From Sphingobacteriales bacterium JAD_PAG50586_3 (GTDB lineage: Bacteria; Bacteroidota; Bacteroidia; CAMBQF01): DNA of 64,000 nucleotides. The DNA is taken from the NCBI GenBank assembly GCA_023213195.1, contig CP096135.1:2848842-2912841 (forward strand), given 5' to 3'. The notes beneath the pieces were generated by a model. The model saw only the letters and a list, made by a program, of their open reading frames with translations, did not search any database and had not been told where the DNA came from. Positions 39,539-50,872 of the stretch are shown one piece after another. A program made the translations under genes and the position numbers. The stretch's first letter is position 1; every line of letters starts with the position of its first letter.

Positions 39539-41395
39539 ATGGCAGAAAAAGAACCTGTATACGATGATAATAGTATCCGGTCGCTAGACTGGAGAGAGCA
39601 CATGCGCCTGCGCCCCGGTATGTACATTGGCAAACTGGGCGATGGTAGCAGTCCTGATGATGGTATTTACCTGCTACTTAAAGAGGTAGTAGATAATTGT
39701 ATTGACGAATTTGTAATGGGCCACGGTAAAAAAGTAGATATTTCTATTAAAGACCGTACCGTAAAAATACGCGACTATGGTCGTGGTATACCCTTGGGTA
39801 AAGTGGTTGACGCCGTTTCTAAAATTAACACCGGCGCCAAGTACGACTCTGTAGCCTTTAAAAAATCGGTAGGCTTAAACGGGGTAGGTACCAAGGCGGT
39901 AAACGCCTTATCCAGCTATTTTAAAGTTGAATCGCACCGCGAAGGGCAGGTAAAACTTGCTGAATTTGAACGTGGCTATGTTACCCTTGATAATCCACCC
40001 GCACCTTTAGAAAAGCGCAACGGCACAGCCATAACATTTATACCCGACGAACAGATTTTTGGCAATTACCATTACCGCCACGAGTATGTGGAGGCCATGA
40101 TATGGAACTATGCCTACCTGAATCCGGGCTTGGCATTGCATTACAACGGACAGGAATATAAGAGTGAAAACGGCCTTTTAGACCTGCTACGTAACAACGT
40201 TAGTGGCGAGGTTTTGTACCCGATTATCCACCTGCGCGGGTATGATATTGAGATTGCTTTTACCCACGGCCAGCAATATGGCGAGGAGTACTACAGCTTT
40301 GTAAACGGCCAGCATACTACCCAGGGCGGCACACACCAAAATGCACTGCGCGAGGGGGTTGTAAAAACACTACGTGAGTTTTATAAGAAAGATTTTGAGG
40401 CTTCGGATATACGTACATCCATTATAGCAGCCATAAGTATTAAGGTGCAAGAGCCGGTTTTTGAAAGCCAAACGAAGACAAAATTGGGGTCGGTGAGTAT
40501 GGCACCCGATGGTAAAGTATCGCTACGGAACTTTGTGGTAGACTTTATTAAAGAGAACCTGGATAACTATCTGCATAAGAACGAAGAAACATCTACGGCG
40601 CTGCTAACCAAGATTATAGCCAGCGAAAGGGAACGTAAAGAACTATCGGGCATACGTAAAATAGCCCGCGAGCGTGCCAAACGTGCCGCAGTGCATAACC
40701 GAAAGCTGCGCGATTGCCGTATACATTACAACAGCAACCACGACGACCGCCTGGAGACTACCTTGTTTATAACAGAAGGTGATTCGGCATCGGGTTCTAT
40801 AACTAAGGCACGTAGTGTACAAACACAGGCTGTATTCAGCTTAAAAGGCAAGCCGCTAAACTGTTTTGGGCTTACCAAGAAGATTGTATACGAGAACGAG
40901 GAGTTTAACCTTTTGCAAAACGCCCTTGATATTGAGGACGGTTTGGATGATTTACGATACAATAACATAGTAATAGCAACGGATGCCGACGTTGACGGTA
41001 TGCACATCAGGTTGCTGATGCTGACGTTTTTCCTGCAGTTTTTTCCTGATTTGGTAAAGAATGGCCACTTGTATATACTGCAAACACCGCTGTTTAGGGT
41101 ACGTAACAAGCGCGAAACCATTTATTGCTACAGCGACGAGGAACGCCAAAACGCCATAGCTAAGCTGGGTACAAACCCTGAGATTACCCGTTTTAAAGGT
41201 TTGGGAGAGATTTCGCCAGACGAGTTTAAAATGTTTATAGGAAAAGACATGCGTTTAGAGCCTGTGCATTTAACCCGCGATACGGTTATCCAAAGTTTGT
41301 TGGAATACTATATGGGTAAAAACACTCCCGAGCGCCAGCTGTTTATTATAGACAACCTGCGGGTTGAGAAAGACCTTATTGAGGAGGATGTATAA
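39539..41395 (+). CDS. parE: DNA topoisomerase IV subunit B
   Basis: A 618-residue GHKL ATPase subunit of a type IIA topoisomerase. It shows the ATP-binding [21 protein letters not shown] and GRGIPLG, the [17 protein letters not shown] loop, then the TOPRIM motifs [11 protein letters not shown] and [15 protein letters not shown]. Length and the short C-terminus fit Bacteroidota ParE rather than GyrB. The next gene is a glycosyltransferase, so parC is not directly downstream. Confidence 0.92.
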   Translation: MAEKEPVYDDNSIRSLDWREHMRLRPGMYIGKLGDGSSPDDGIYLLLKEVVDNCIDEFVMGHGKKVDISIKDRTVKIRDYGRGIPLGKVVDAVSKINTGAKYDSVAFKKSVGLNGVGTKAVNALSSYFKVESHREGQVKLAEFERGYVTLDNPPAPLEKRNGTAITFIPDEQIFGNYHYRHEYVEAMIWNYAYLNPGLALHYNGQEYKSENGLLDLLRNNVSGEVLYPIIHLRGYDIEIAFTHGQQYGEEYYSFVNGQHTTQGGTHQNALREGVVKTLREFYKKDFEASDIRTSIIAAISIKVQEPVFESQTKTKLGSVSMAPDGKVSLRNFVVDFIKENLDNYLHKNEETSTALLTKIIASERERKELSGIRKIARERAKRAAVHNRKLRDCRIHYNSNHDDRLETTLFITEGDSASGSITKARSVQTQAVFSLKGKPLNCFGLTKKIVYENEEFNLLQNALDIEDGLDDLRYNNIVIATDADVDGMHIRLLMLTFFLQFFPDLVKNGHLYILQTPLFRVRNKRETIYCYSDEERQNAIAKLGTNPEITRFKGLGEISPDEFKMFIGKDMRLEPVHLTRDTVIQSLLEYYMGKNTPERQLFIIDNLRVEKDLIEEDV

Positions 41396-41513
41396 TCCGC
41401 TAGACGATATAAACCCTAATAATAACAATACTTCCAGACTATATCAATTTGTTCATAATTTATATTATGTTAAATAGCATTTTGAGAAAGACAGGATTAT
41501 AACCCTACCTTTT

Positions 41514-42260
41514 GTGTTACACGGAAAGAAAGTCGTAGTTGTACTGCCTGCTTACAATGCAGGCAAAACATTAGAGCAAACCTATAAGGAAATTCCTTTT
41601 GATATTGTTGATGAGGTTATCCTTACTGACGATAAAAGCTCTGACAATACAGTTGAAGAAGCCCGCCGCCTTGGTGTTAACCATATTATTGAGCATCAGC
41701 GCAACCGTGGCTACGGCGGCAACCAGAAAAGCTGTTACGATAAAGCCCTGGCTATTGGCGCCGACATTGTAATCATGCTCCACCCCGATTACCAGTATAC
41801 TCCGGCGCTTATCCCGTCTATGACATACCTGATAGCCAACGGAGTGTACCCGGCTGTTGTAGGTTCCCGCATATTAGGCAAAGGCGCTTTGTTAGGCGGC
41901 ATGCCTATGTATAAGTACATATTTAACAGGATGTTAACCCTAACACAGAACATCCTGATGAACCAAAAGCTATCGGAATACCATACAGGTTATCGGGCTT
42001 TCTCTGCCGATGTGCTAAGGGCTATTGATTATAACGCCAACTCTGACGACTTTGTGTTTGATAACCAAATGCTTGCGCAGATATTCTACAAGGGTTTTCA
42101 GGTGGCAGAGATAACCTGCCCCACCAAATACTTTGACGAAGCCTCTTCTATAAACTTCCGCCGCAGCTCTATTTATGGCTTGGGGGTATTAAAGGTTTCG
42201 ATGCAATACATGCTTAACAAAGCAGGTTTGTTGAAAACCCCTTACTTACGAAATAAGTAA
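41514..42260 (+). CDS. Family 2 glycosyltransferase
   Basis: A 248-residue GT-A transferase, DPM/DolP-mannose synthase-like. It starts from GTG 41514 with KKVVVVLPAYNAGKTLEQTY, has the nucleotide-binding ILTDDKSSDNTVE and NRGYGGNQK, a D-x-D-like LHPDYQY and the GYRAFSADVL motif. No transmembrane helices. First gene of an envelope cluster running to 45.8 kb; 3 bp separate it from the next gene. Confidence 0.88.
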   Translation: MLHGKKVVVVLPAYNAGKTLEQTYKEIPFDIVDEVILTDDKSSDNTVEEARRLGVNHIIEHQRNRGYGGNQKSCYDKALAIGADIVIMLHPDYQYTPALIPSMTYLIANGVYPAVVGSRILGKGALLGGMPMYKYIFNRMLTLTQNILMNQKLSEYHTGYRAFSADVLRAIDYNANSDDFVFDNQMLAQIFYKGFQVAEITCPTKYFDEASSINFRRSSIYGLGVLKVSMQYMLNKAGLLKTPYLRNK

Positions 42261-42263
42261 CCT

Positions 42264-43463
42264 ATGAAAAAGGCTGTAATACTATTTAGTAAGCTATTAA
42301 TCAGTCTAATACTTATAGTTACCTTTTTAATGGGTTTAGTATATGAACAAACCCGGATTTACAATTTTCCGCCCCCTACCCCATTTTCAGGTGACAGTTT
42401 AATTAACCCGTATCAAAATATTGATAATAAGACATATAAATGTAATTTTCATGCACATTCTAAAGCTTGGGGAGGCGTAACCAACGGGCATAATTCACCG
42501 CAAGAAATTACTACAGCCTATAAAGATAAGAACTATACCGTTGCCGGGATATCTAACTATCACAAAATAGAGAGTAGCGATAATTCAAATTCACCTATAT
42601 ATATACCTGTATATGAGCATGGTATAAATATTAAAAAATCGCACTTATTGGGAATTGATGCCGATAAACCCTCGTACTTCGACTTTCCCCTTTGGCAAAA
42701 CACATCGCAAAAGCAACAGATAATAAATGATGTGCGTAACAACAACGGCTTGGTAACCATTGCCCACCCCAAGTTTGTTAACGGCCACAGCCTGCAAGAT
42801 ATGGCCCAACTAACCAACTACCAGTTTGTAGAGGTGCTGAACCATTACCGAATATCGGACGAGTACTGGGACGCCGCTTTGACTTCGGGTCGCTTGGTAT
42901 ATGGCATTGGGAACGATGATACCCACGATATTAACAATGAGCCAACCTTCCGTATGTGGACAGAGGTTTACGCTGACACGCCGACTAAAGATGGGATTTT
43001 GAATGCTATGGTTATGGGTAAAAGCTATGCTGTACATGCATTTGAAGGCAAGGGCGATGGGGTATTATCAGACATTAAAACCTTAGGAGATACTATTGAA
43101 TACATGTTTTCTGAGAAAATTGATAGTGTTGAAGTTTGGGGCCCAAACCATACCCTTTTAATAAAACAAAGGTTGACAATGGCAGGTTTAGAGGATGATA
43201 GCATTACTGTTTTTAAATATGGTAAATATATCTTACCCAAGAATATAGGCTACGCCCGAATTGTGGGCAAGTCAAGAGAATGCGCACTTTACCTAAACCC
43301 CATCGTCCGCTCTGTTAATGGGAAAACCGGCGGTGTAGAACGCCTTGTGCCTGAGTTGAATGTTACCAAAACATGGTTTTACAGGCTGTGCGTATTGCTT
43401 ATAGAGGTTGTTGTAGTATTTTTGTTTCTATACACTTGGCAACTAAAGCCCTTTAAGCGCTGA
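42264..43463 (+). CDS. Membrane-anchored PHP-like metallophosphoesterase
   Basis: A 399-residue protein with an N-terminal anchor (about 7-26) and a C-terminal helix (LCVLLIEVVVVFLFLYTW). Between them is a PHP-like domain: CNFHAHS (metal site), VTIAHPKF and GIGNDDTHDI supply His and Asp ligands. CehA/McbA-like PHP proteins are similar. The substrate is unknown; its place between glycosyltransferase genes suggests lipid- or glycan-phosphate chemistry. Confidence 0.75.
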   Translation: MKKAVILFSKLLISLILIVTFLMGLVYEQTRIYNFPPPTPFSGDSLINPYQNIDNKTYKCNFHAHSKAWGGVTNGHNSPQEITTAYKDKNYTVAGISNYHKIESSDNSNSPIYIPVYEHGINIKKSHLLGIDADKPSYFDFPLWQNTSQKQQIINDVRNNNGLVTIAHPKFVNGHSLQDMAQLTNYQFVEVLNHYRISDEYWDAALTSGRLVYGIGNDDTHDINNEPTFRMWTEVYADTPTKDGILNAMVMGKSYAVHAFEGKGDGVLSDIKTLGDTIEYMFSEKIDSVEVWGPNHTLLIKQRLTMAGLEDDSITVFKYGKYILPKNIGYARIVGKSRECALYLNPIVRSVNGKTGGVERLVPELNVTKTWFYRLCVLLIEVVVVFLFLYTWQLKPFKR

Positions 43464-45093
43464 AACAATTAGCCCCCATACAAGCCCTCGGATTAGTAAT
43501 ACTCTTTTCTATCCCCTTTTACTTTGGCTTAGGTGCTGCGCATTTGTTTGATTGGGACGAGATTAACTTTGCCGAATGCGCCCGCGAGATGCTAACCACC
43601 GGCGATTTTGCCAACGTACAAATTGGTTATGAACCGTTTAGAGAGAAACCCCCGTTGTTCTTTTGGTTACAAGCCCTAAGCATGGCACTTTTCGGTGTTA
43701 ACGAATTTGCTGCACGCTTGCCCAATGCCTTATGCGGCACCGCCACGTTATTAACCATCTTTTTTATCGGCACTAAGCTTAAAGATCACCGCTTTGGCTT
43801 GCTGTGGGCGTTGGTATATGTAGCGTCATTCCTGCCGCACTTTTATTTTAAGTTTGGGATAATAGACCCTGTGTTTAACTTATTCATATTCTTATCAATA
43901 TATCAAACTATATTAAGTGTTGAAGAACGTAAATTTAACAAAAAAAACGCCTTATTGGCGGGCCTGTTTAGTGGTTTGGCAGTATTAACAAAAGGCCCTG
44001 TGGGGCTGTTGCTACTTATATTAACATTTAGTGCTTACTATAGGCAGTTACCCGCTTTAAGCGGTTCCCCAAGTTTGGGTACTTTTTATGGTTTGCCCTG
44101 TCGTTTAGCATTGTAGTGGGTTCGTGGTTTGCTATGAATATAATAGTAAACGGCTGGGACCTGTTTTGGCAGTTCATTAATTACCAAATAGAGCTGTTTA
44201 CCCAACCCGTTGCGGGGCATCAGCAGCCGTTTTACTACCACTTTGTGGTGGTGCTATTGGGTTGTTTACCCATGTCGCTGTATGCAATACCGGCATTTAG
44301 GAGTAAAATTTACGGCACACGCACCCCTTATAACTTCCGTATTTGGATGCTGTGCCTGTTTTGGGTAGTTATGATACTATTTAGCATTTCCACCACCAAA
44401 ATAGTACACTACTCGTCTATGGCCTATCTGCCACTGTCGTTTTTAGCTGCAACCGTGCTATTTAGGTACGAAGAAAAGCGCAGACCCATACACAGGGTGC
44501 TAAATGGGTTTGTATTAGGGCTGTCTCTATTGTTTGGGGTATTACTAACCGCCTTGCCGTTTGTGTTTAAAAAGAAAGATAAATGGATACACCTGCTTGA
44601 TAAAGACCTGTTTGCACAGGCATCATTCAGCCTGCCGGTAGAATGGCCATGGTGGATTTGCATAGCCGGGTTATTGTTTATTATAGCCTCCATAATAGGC
44701 TTTATATGGCGACAAACTGGTAAGTTTTATCCTGCATTGGCTATTAATGCCGCCGCTACAGGCCTAGTGCTAATTTCTACCTTTTGGCTTGTATTGCCCC
44801 GTATAGAACGTTATACCCAGGGGCCTGCCATTGATTATTTTGAAAGCAAAGCCGGACAGAATGCATATGTTAACACCTACGGCTATAAAAGCTACGCCAA
44901 CTACTTCTACTTTAAATACCCTAACCAAGCCAATAAGCAAACCGACGATGCTGATTACCTGCTAAATAACACCATGGATAAGCCTGTATATTTTATTGCT
45001 AAAGGCCCGGTTAGCGATTTGGATAAGCACCCCTCTGTTAAATTGGTGGGCCAGGAAGGCGGGTTTAAATTCTACCAAAAAGTCAGTCCCTAA
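43460..45093 (+). CDS. ArnT-like (GT39/GT83) membrane glycosyltransferase, one frameshift
   Basis: About 544 residues with many membrane helices. The motif FDWDEINFAECAREML near the start is the Asp-Glu signature of lipid-linked sugar transferases (ArnT/PMT type), followed by REKPPLFFWLQAL and ARLPNALCG. The frame breaks near 44059, where one base is missing before KRFPKFGYFLWFALS. No ATG, GTG or TTG precedes the motif. The frame opens with CTG at 43460, which overlaps the upstream stop as CTGA where ATGA would be expected. This is either a rare start codon or another sequence error. It probably modifies lipid A or a glycan. Confidence 0.83.
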
Positions 45094-45127
45094 ATACTAA
45101 ACATCTATTAGCTACGTTTATCAAACC

Positions 45128-45835
45128 ATGATAAACCGCTTTATACAATTTGCCCACCGCCATAGGCTGCTCCTGTTCTTTGTTTCCCTATCGTGTATGC
45201 TTAGCATTGGCTTAGCCTTCTTCAGGTTTTATGTTACAGATACGTTGATATTCAGTTTCCTGCTGTGGAACTTGTTTTTGGCCGCTATACCTATGGGCTT
45301 TGCCGCACTGTTCTGCGCATTTAACAAAGACAGTAACAAGCTGGTCATGGTAACAGTGCTGGGCATGTGGTTGTTGTTCTTCCCCAACACGCCGTATATA
45401 TTAACCGATTTGCTGCACCTGTACCCCCGCCGCGGTGTGCCTTTTTGGTACGATTTGGTACTTATCTTCACCTTTGCATGGAACGGGGTTATGCTAGGTT
45501 ACCTGTCGCTGCTGTTTATCCACAATAAAATAGAACTGTTTTATGGCAAGGTAAAAGCCTGGTTCTTCTCGCTGTCTGCATTATCTATGGGGGCTTTTGG
45601 TATTTACTTGGGCCGTTTCGACCGTTGGAACTCCTGGGACATTTTGCAAGAGCCTATACCGCTTATTAAAGGCATAGCTACCTATTTTGTACACCCTTAT
45701 GCCAATAGTATGACATGGTTTATAACAGGTGTTATTGCAGCCTTTTTAATTACAGGCTACGCTTTCATACGCCAGTTAAGTATGCTGGGCTTTAACTTTG
45801 AGAATATTAAGTATAAAGACCCTAATAATTCATAA
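45128..45835 (+). CDS. DUF1361 family membrane protein
   Basis: A 235-residue protein with about six helices. FFPNTPYILTDLLHL and the YLGRFDRWNSWD stretch identify DUF1361 (PF07099). Function unknown. It follows the ArnT-like gene by 34 bp on the same strand and probably belongs to the same transcript. Confidence 0.88.
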   Translation: MINRFIQFAHRHRLLLFFVSLSCMLSIGLAFFRFYVTDTLIFSFLLWNLFLAAIPMGFAALFCAFNKDSNKLVMVTVLGMWLLFFPNTPYILTDLLHLYPRRGVPFWYDLVLIFTFAWNGVMLGYLSLLFIHNKIELFYGKVKAWFFSLSALSMGAFGIYLGRFDRWNSWDILQEPIPLIKGIATYFVHPYANSMTWFITGVIAAFLITGYAFIRQLSMLGFNFENIKYKDPNNS

Positions 45836-45856
45836 TTATTAATTAATAATTAGTAG

Positions 45857-48064
45857 TTATACATTAAACCAATATGTCAACTTAACCACCAGGGCGCGGT
45901 TTTTAACGCGTAGGTTGTCTGAGAAGTAGTTATCGCCGTAAACAATAAACAAGTCGGACACGGGCCTGAAGCGCCATTGGAAACGGATGTTAGAGTTGAT
46001 GTTCTTAATTTGGTTATTGTACTGAAAGAAGGCCGTTAAGAACATACTCTTGCTAAACGATAAATCGAACCGTGGGCCTACTAATAGTATGTCTGTGGTT
46101 GAATACGGCTTGGGTAGTGCTATGCGGTAATAATCGGTGCTAACGCTAATGGTGCCGTAAGGCTGAAAGCGGTAGCCTACATTTCCACCCACAGAATAAA
46201 TCATCCCGTTAAAATATTGCCCGTAGGTAAAGCCACCCCTATAGGTAAACTTTTTACGGGTGTCTGAGTTGTATTCTACCCCGCCATTATAATAGGTATA
46301 TTCAGTACCCTGGGGCAGTTCCAGCCCGCCGGTATTAGTAGGGTCAAACGGGGCAAAAAGGTATAGATACGACCTATCGGCAGTTACACTAATATATGAG
46401 GTGTTTTGAAAGAACGTATTGAAAGTAAGTCTGTTAAACAAATCAAGCGTTTGGTCAAACTTACGGTTTGTATATAACGAAGCATACAGGTAAAACTCGA
46501 AGTAGTTAACATGCTTATTCCGTTTTGGGTAGATGTTGTAGCCAATGCCCGGCTCTATGCGCCAATAGTTTCGGCGGGGCACATAGCCCACCTGCGCACG
46601 GTAGTTTTCGCCCACAAATTCGTGGTTCCACATAAAGTTAAACCGTGGGGTGTTATAGGCTCAGGTACGATGCATGGGTGTATGCATCTTTAGGTTGGTT
46701 GGGCTGCAGGCTTTGGTGGTAAAAAAACTTGCCATCCCACTTATTGTCTTTAGATGCCAGGTTATAATCTAACCCCACTATGCGGTTGTAGTTATTAGGG
46801 TCGAACCGGAAAGCGCCCGTACTATCGTCCATTTGCTGCTGGTTAACAAAAATGGCGGCAATATTAGAGCGACTAAACACCTGGCGTTGAATGGCTGCCA
46901 CACTATAGTTTGCCCCCGGCAGGTTTATACTGTTATCGCGGGCGGTTTGCATGCTCATGGCCCCAATACGCCAGTTTTTGTTAATACGCCCGCTAAGGCG
47001 TGCCCCGCCATAAATGGTGTTTTGCTTAAACTGGCCGGTGTATGGGTCTCGACCGGCACCTATGCGGCGAGAGAAGAAAGGCCTTATCTGCGTAAACCCA
47101 AAGCGCGAAAACAGGTCGGAGTTCTCTATAAAAAACTGCCTTTTTTCGGGGAAGAAGAGTTCAAACCTGCTTAGGTTGGTTACCTGCTCATCTACTTCTA
47201 CCTGGCTAAAATCGGGGTTTACGGTAAGGTCTAAATTAAGGGAGCTGGTAATAGCCACCTTAGCATCTACCCCCACATTGCCCGTATATTTTATGGGTGT
47301 GTTCTCAACCTTGTCTTTGCTAACGCCACCCGTTACATAAGGAATAACGGCCAGCTTGTTGCCCGATACATCCAGCGGCTCGCTAAAAACCAAACTGCCG
47401 GTAAATGCTAACGACCGTAAGGCAAATATTCTGGGTACAGGTACCCAGCTCGATTTCTCGTTCCGTTTTAAATCTACCCGGCCAAAGTTTACTTTCCATG
47501 CGGCGGTGCCCTGGTTAAAGCGGAGTATTTTAAAGGGGATGGCTACTTCTACCACCCAACGGTCGGCATAGCGTTTTACCTGGCTGTACCATTTGTTGTC
47601 CCAATCAAAAGACCAGTCAGACCCATACGAAATAAGCCCTTCGCGTTGCACACCTAGAGGGTTAACCCCAAATTCAAAGCCGTTCGTACCATCGCCAAAG
47701 GGGTCTATGTATATACCCAGAAAATCGCTTACCCCACTATAGTCGCGCTTTAGCGATGTAACTACGTAGGGCTTATCCGGGAACTCATCGTAACATACGG
47801 CGGCAAAGTACAGGTTGTTTTCATCGTAACAGGTAAAAACCTCTGTTTTGGTTTTAGCAGCGGTAGAATCGTAGGGAAAACCATCCAAAAGTCTTTGGCG
47901 GGCTCTACGGCTTTCCAAATATCCTCGTCCATATTACCATCAATAGTAACAGGAAGTGCCGTTTTACGTGAGTTTATAGTATACACCTTTGGCGGCGCAG
48001 CTAACTGTGCATCGGCAATAACATTGGAAAACAGTAATATATAGAGTAAAGCTCTCTTTAACAT
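45857..48064 (-). CDS. DUF5916 outer-membrane-associated protein with CBM9-like N-terminus, two frameshifts
   Basis: About 735 residues. It begins MLKRALLYILLFSNVIADAQ (signal peptide) followed by a CBM9-like domain (DGNMDEDIWKAVEPAKDF, then DENNLYFAAVCYDE, DFLGIYIDPFGDG). The DUF5916 part has SLNLDLTVNPDFSQVEVDEQ, FFPEKRQFFIENSDLF and many beta strands to the end (RALVVKLTYWFNV), as expected for an outer-membrane barrel. One G is missing near 47893 and one extra base lies near 46661. Both joins give continuous family-like sequence. Role unknown; it converges with the DUF1361 gene. Confidence 0.87.
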
Positions 48065-48130
48065 AGGCGTGCAAATATATCCCACTCTATCATTGGTATG
48101 CCATTACATTTAATTTATTACAATTTAAAC

Positions 48131-48165
48131 TCAGCCCTCACCCCTCAAGACTATCAACCAACCCC
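48131..48165. repeat. CTCAGCCCTCACCCCTCAAGACT-type repeat
   Basis: The motif CTCAGCCCTC followed by ACCCCTCAAGACTATC resembles a second stretch at 59463-59502 (CTCAAGACTCAGGCCTCAAG). It lies between the divergent DUF5916 and gldF genes. Confidence 0.4.
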
Positions 48166-48223
48166 TGTTAACTTTTACCGATAATCAACCTAAAATGTTA
48201 GGCTACAATAAATTGGTTTAGCG

Positions 48224-48231
48224 TACATTTG
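48224..48231 (+). promoter_or_regulatory. -7 promoter element of gldF
   Basis: TACATTTG matches TAnnTTTG and lies 7 bp before the gldF ATG, again implying a very short leader. Confidence 0.45.
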
Positions 48232-48238
48232 TGGGTAT

Positions 48239-48970
48239 ATGACTGCGTTAATCAGTAAAGAAATACGCTCGTTTTTAAGTTCGCTAACGGGCTACATTGT
48301 TATCTCTATGTTCCTATTGCTCACGGGCTTGTTCCTGTGGGTTTTTCCGGGCGAGTCTAACGTTTTAACAGGTGGCTACTCTACCATAGAGCCATTGTTT
48401 GTTATTGCGCCGTGGGTGTTTACCTTTTTAATACCCGCCATTACCATGCGCTCTTTTGCCGAAGAAAAACGTACCGGCACCATAGAGTTGCTGTTTACCC
48501 GCCCGCTAACAGACTACCAAATTATATGGGCCAAATACCTGGGCGCTTTTGCCTTGGTTATCATATCACTACTGCCAACGCTTATTTATTTCTATACTGT
48601 TTACCAATACGGTAACCCAAAGGGTAATATAGATACCGGCGCTACCTGGGGCTCTTTTATTGGCCTGTTGTTTTTAGGCTCGGCCTTTACGGCCATTGGC
48701 CTGTTTGCATCCGCTGTAACAGAGAACCAAATAGTATCGTTTATACTGGCAGCCTTTTTATGCTTTATAGTATATACCGGGTTCGATTCGCTGGCATCGC
48801 TAACCAACTGGGGCTATGCCGAGAATTTTATTCGCAACTTGGGTATTAACGAGCATTATATTTCTGTAAGCCGTGGCGTGGTAGACTCGCGAGATTTGGT
48901 TTACTTTTTAAGCCTTGACGCGTTCTTCTTTTTACTAACCGCTACCCGCATTAAAAGCCGTAAATGGTAA
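48239..48970 (+). CDS. gldF: Gliding-associated ABC transporter permease GldF
   Basis: A 243-residue, six-helix ABC-2 type permease. It has LISKEIRSFLSSLTGYIVI, the RSFAEEKRTGTIELLFTRPL motif and LASLTNWGYAENF, typical of GldF. With GldG and the ATPase GldA it forms an exporter needed for gliding in some Bacteroidota. gldA is not in the window. Eight bp separate it from gldG. Confidence 0.9.
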   Translation: MTALISKEIRSFLSSLTGYIVISMFLLLTGLFLWVFPGESNVLTGGYSTIEPLFVIAPWVFTFLIPAITMRSFAEEKRTGTIELLFTRPLTDYQIIWAKYLGAFALVIISLLPTLIYFYTVYQYGNPKGNIDTGATWGSFIGLLFLGSAFTAIGLFASAVTENQIVSFILAAFLCFIVYTGFDSLASLTNWGYAENFIRNLGINEHYISVSRGVVDSRDLVYFLSLDAFFFLLTATRIKSRKW

Positions 48971-48977
48971 TTGAGTT

Positions 48978-50698
48978 ATGAAGAGCAAGTTTAAAAAACG
49001 TGACTTAACAGCTTTATTTGCAGGCATAATAATAATAGTGCTACTAAACTTTGTTAGTGGGTTAACCTTTCGCCGGCTAGATTTAACTGCCGAGGGGCGC
49101 TTTACCCTGACCCAGCCTACCATAGACCTGCTTAACGATATTGACGATGCCGTTACCATTAAGGTTTACCTTGATGGCGACCTGCCCGCCCACTTTATTA
49201 AGCTGCGCAACGCCACCCGCGATATGCTGGACGAGATGCGCGCTTTTAATGGCAATATTGAGTATGAATTCATAGACCCATCGGAAAATCCAATAAAGAA
49301 AGAACGCGAAAAGATATACACCCAATTAGCCAAAAAGGGTGTTAAATACACCGTACACGATACTAAAAAGGAATACTACATCTTTCCCGGTGCGTTAATT
49401 ACTTACAAAGGGGTTGACATTCCTGTTGAGTTGTTGCAGGTGCAAAACGGCCTTAGCAAAGAGGCTATGTGCTATAACTCTATAAATAACTTAGAGTACC
49501 AGTTTTCTAACACCTTCCGTAAGTTCGATATTAAAGACAAGCCAAAAATTGGCTTTATTAAAGGCCATGGCGAGCTTGGCGAAATGGAAACCGACGATAT
49601 CCGCACATCGCTAGGCGAGTACTATACCGTAGAACGTGTAAACATTGGCGGCAAACTAAACAGCCTGGTAGAGCGTGGCAAAGATGCCGAAGACACTAAC
49701 AAGGTAGTTGTTAAACCTAAGTACACTGCCATTGTTATTGCCAAGCCTGACTCTGCATTTACCGAGAACGATAAGTTTATAATAGACCAATACCTTATGT
49801 ATGGCGGCAAAATAATGTGGTGTATAGATAATGTATACGCCAACATGGATAGCCTGCAAGCCAACCCATCTACCATTGCATTCCCCATGCAGCTTAACTT
49901 AGAGGATATGCTCTTCCGCTACGGGGTGCGCATAAATACCAACATGGTAATGGACCTTAATGCCGCGCCTATACCTGTGGTTACAGAGATGGTAGACGGC
50001 AAGCCGATACAAAACCTGTTCCCATGGTACTTCTACCCTATTGCCCTGCCCACCAGCAAGCACCCTATTGTTAAAAACCTAAATGGCATACGCATGCAGT
50101 TTGCCAATACTGTTGATACCGTTGGCAGCAATCCACAGGTAAAAAGTTTGTGCTACTGCATACCTCTAAATACTCACGCTATATAAACTCACCGGCCAAC
50201 ATTAGTCTTAGTATTTTACGCGACGAGCCCGATGAGCGCCAGTACGATAAACGCTTTTTGCCTATGGCCATATTGCTAGAGGGCTTTTTTGATTCTAACT
50301 TTAAAAACCGTTTGGCCCCCGAACTTGATACCAGCAAGGTTATGGCCTTTAAAGACCGTTCCGTATTCTCTCGCCAAATTGTTGTTGGCGATGGCGATGT
50401 GCTGCGCAACGATGTATCTAAAACCCAGGGCAAAATATTCCCCCTAGACCTTGACCGTTTTACCGGGGCTACCTATGGCAACAAAAACTTTATGCTTAAC
50501 GCGCTCAACTTTTTGTGCGATGATAGCGGCTTAATATCGGCCCGAGCCCGCGAGGTTATGGTGCGCCCTATGGATAAAAAGAAATTGGTTAAGAACAAGC
50601 TGAACATACAGTTGCTTAATGTGGCTTTCCCTACCATATTAGTACTCCTGTTTGGTCTTATCCAGTTCTTCCTTCGCAAGCGGAAGTTTGCTAAATAG
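48978..50698 (+). CDS. gldG: Gliding-associated ABC transporter substrate-binding-like protein GldG, one frameshift
   Basis: About 573 residues: an N-terminal helix, a large extracytoplasmic domain (FIDPSENPIKKEREKIYTQL-like stretch, then GYIKGHGELGE-like) and a C-terminal helix (AFPTILVLLFGLIQFFLRKRK). The frame breaks near 50141, where one A is missing in the run of QVKKFVLLHTSKYSRYI. The rest matches GldG end to end. Operon with gldF. Confidence 0.92.
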
Positions 50699-50699
50699 T

Positions 50700-50742
50700 T
50701 CCCTCACCCCTAAATCCCTCTCTCCTAAAGGAGTGAGGGGGA
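50700..50742. repeat. CTCCTAAAGGAG-type repeat copy
   Basis: CCCTCACCCCTAAATCCCTC followed by TCTCCTAAAGGAGTGAGGGGG. It starts 2 bp after the gldG stop and may act as its terminator. Confidence 0.55.
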
Positions 50743-50825
50743 CTTTAAAATCAATCACAATAAAAGTATTTAGCCGGCTACTTTATTTTATTTCATTTTT
50801 AGTTTTTAACTTTTCGTTTTTCATT

Positions 50826-50856
50826 ATTAGCTGAAAGCAATATGCTTTCAGCTAAT
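50826..50856. promoter_or_regulatory. Perfect inverted repeat over the rocD promoter, candidate operator
   Basis: ATTAGCTGAAAGCA, spacer ATA, TGCTTTCAGCTAAT: 14 bp per arm with no mismatch. It ends 4 bp before the -7 element and covers the -33 position. It has no T run, so a terminator is unlikely. A dimeric regulator binding here would block or assist RNA polymerase. Confidence 0.6.
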
Positions 50857-50860
50857 TCAC

Positions 50861-50868
50861 TACCTTTG
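50861..50868 (+). promoter_or_regulatory. -7 promoter element of rocD
   Basis: TACCTTTG, a full TAnnTTTG match, followed by AAGT and the rocD ATG. The transcript would be leaderless or almost so. Confidence 0.5.
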
Positions 50869-50872
50869 AAGT

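Noticed and set aside
48239..50698. Calling gldF/gldG a generic ABC exporter
   Set aside because: The order, lengths and motifs match the gliding-associated pair and the gene ends are intact after one correction.
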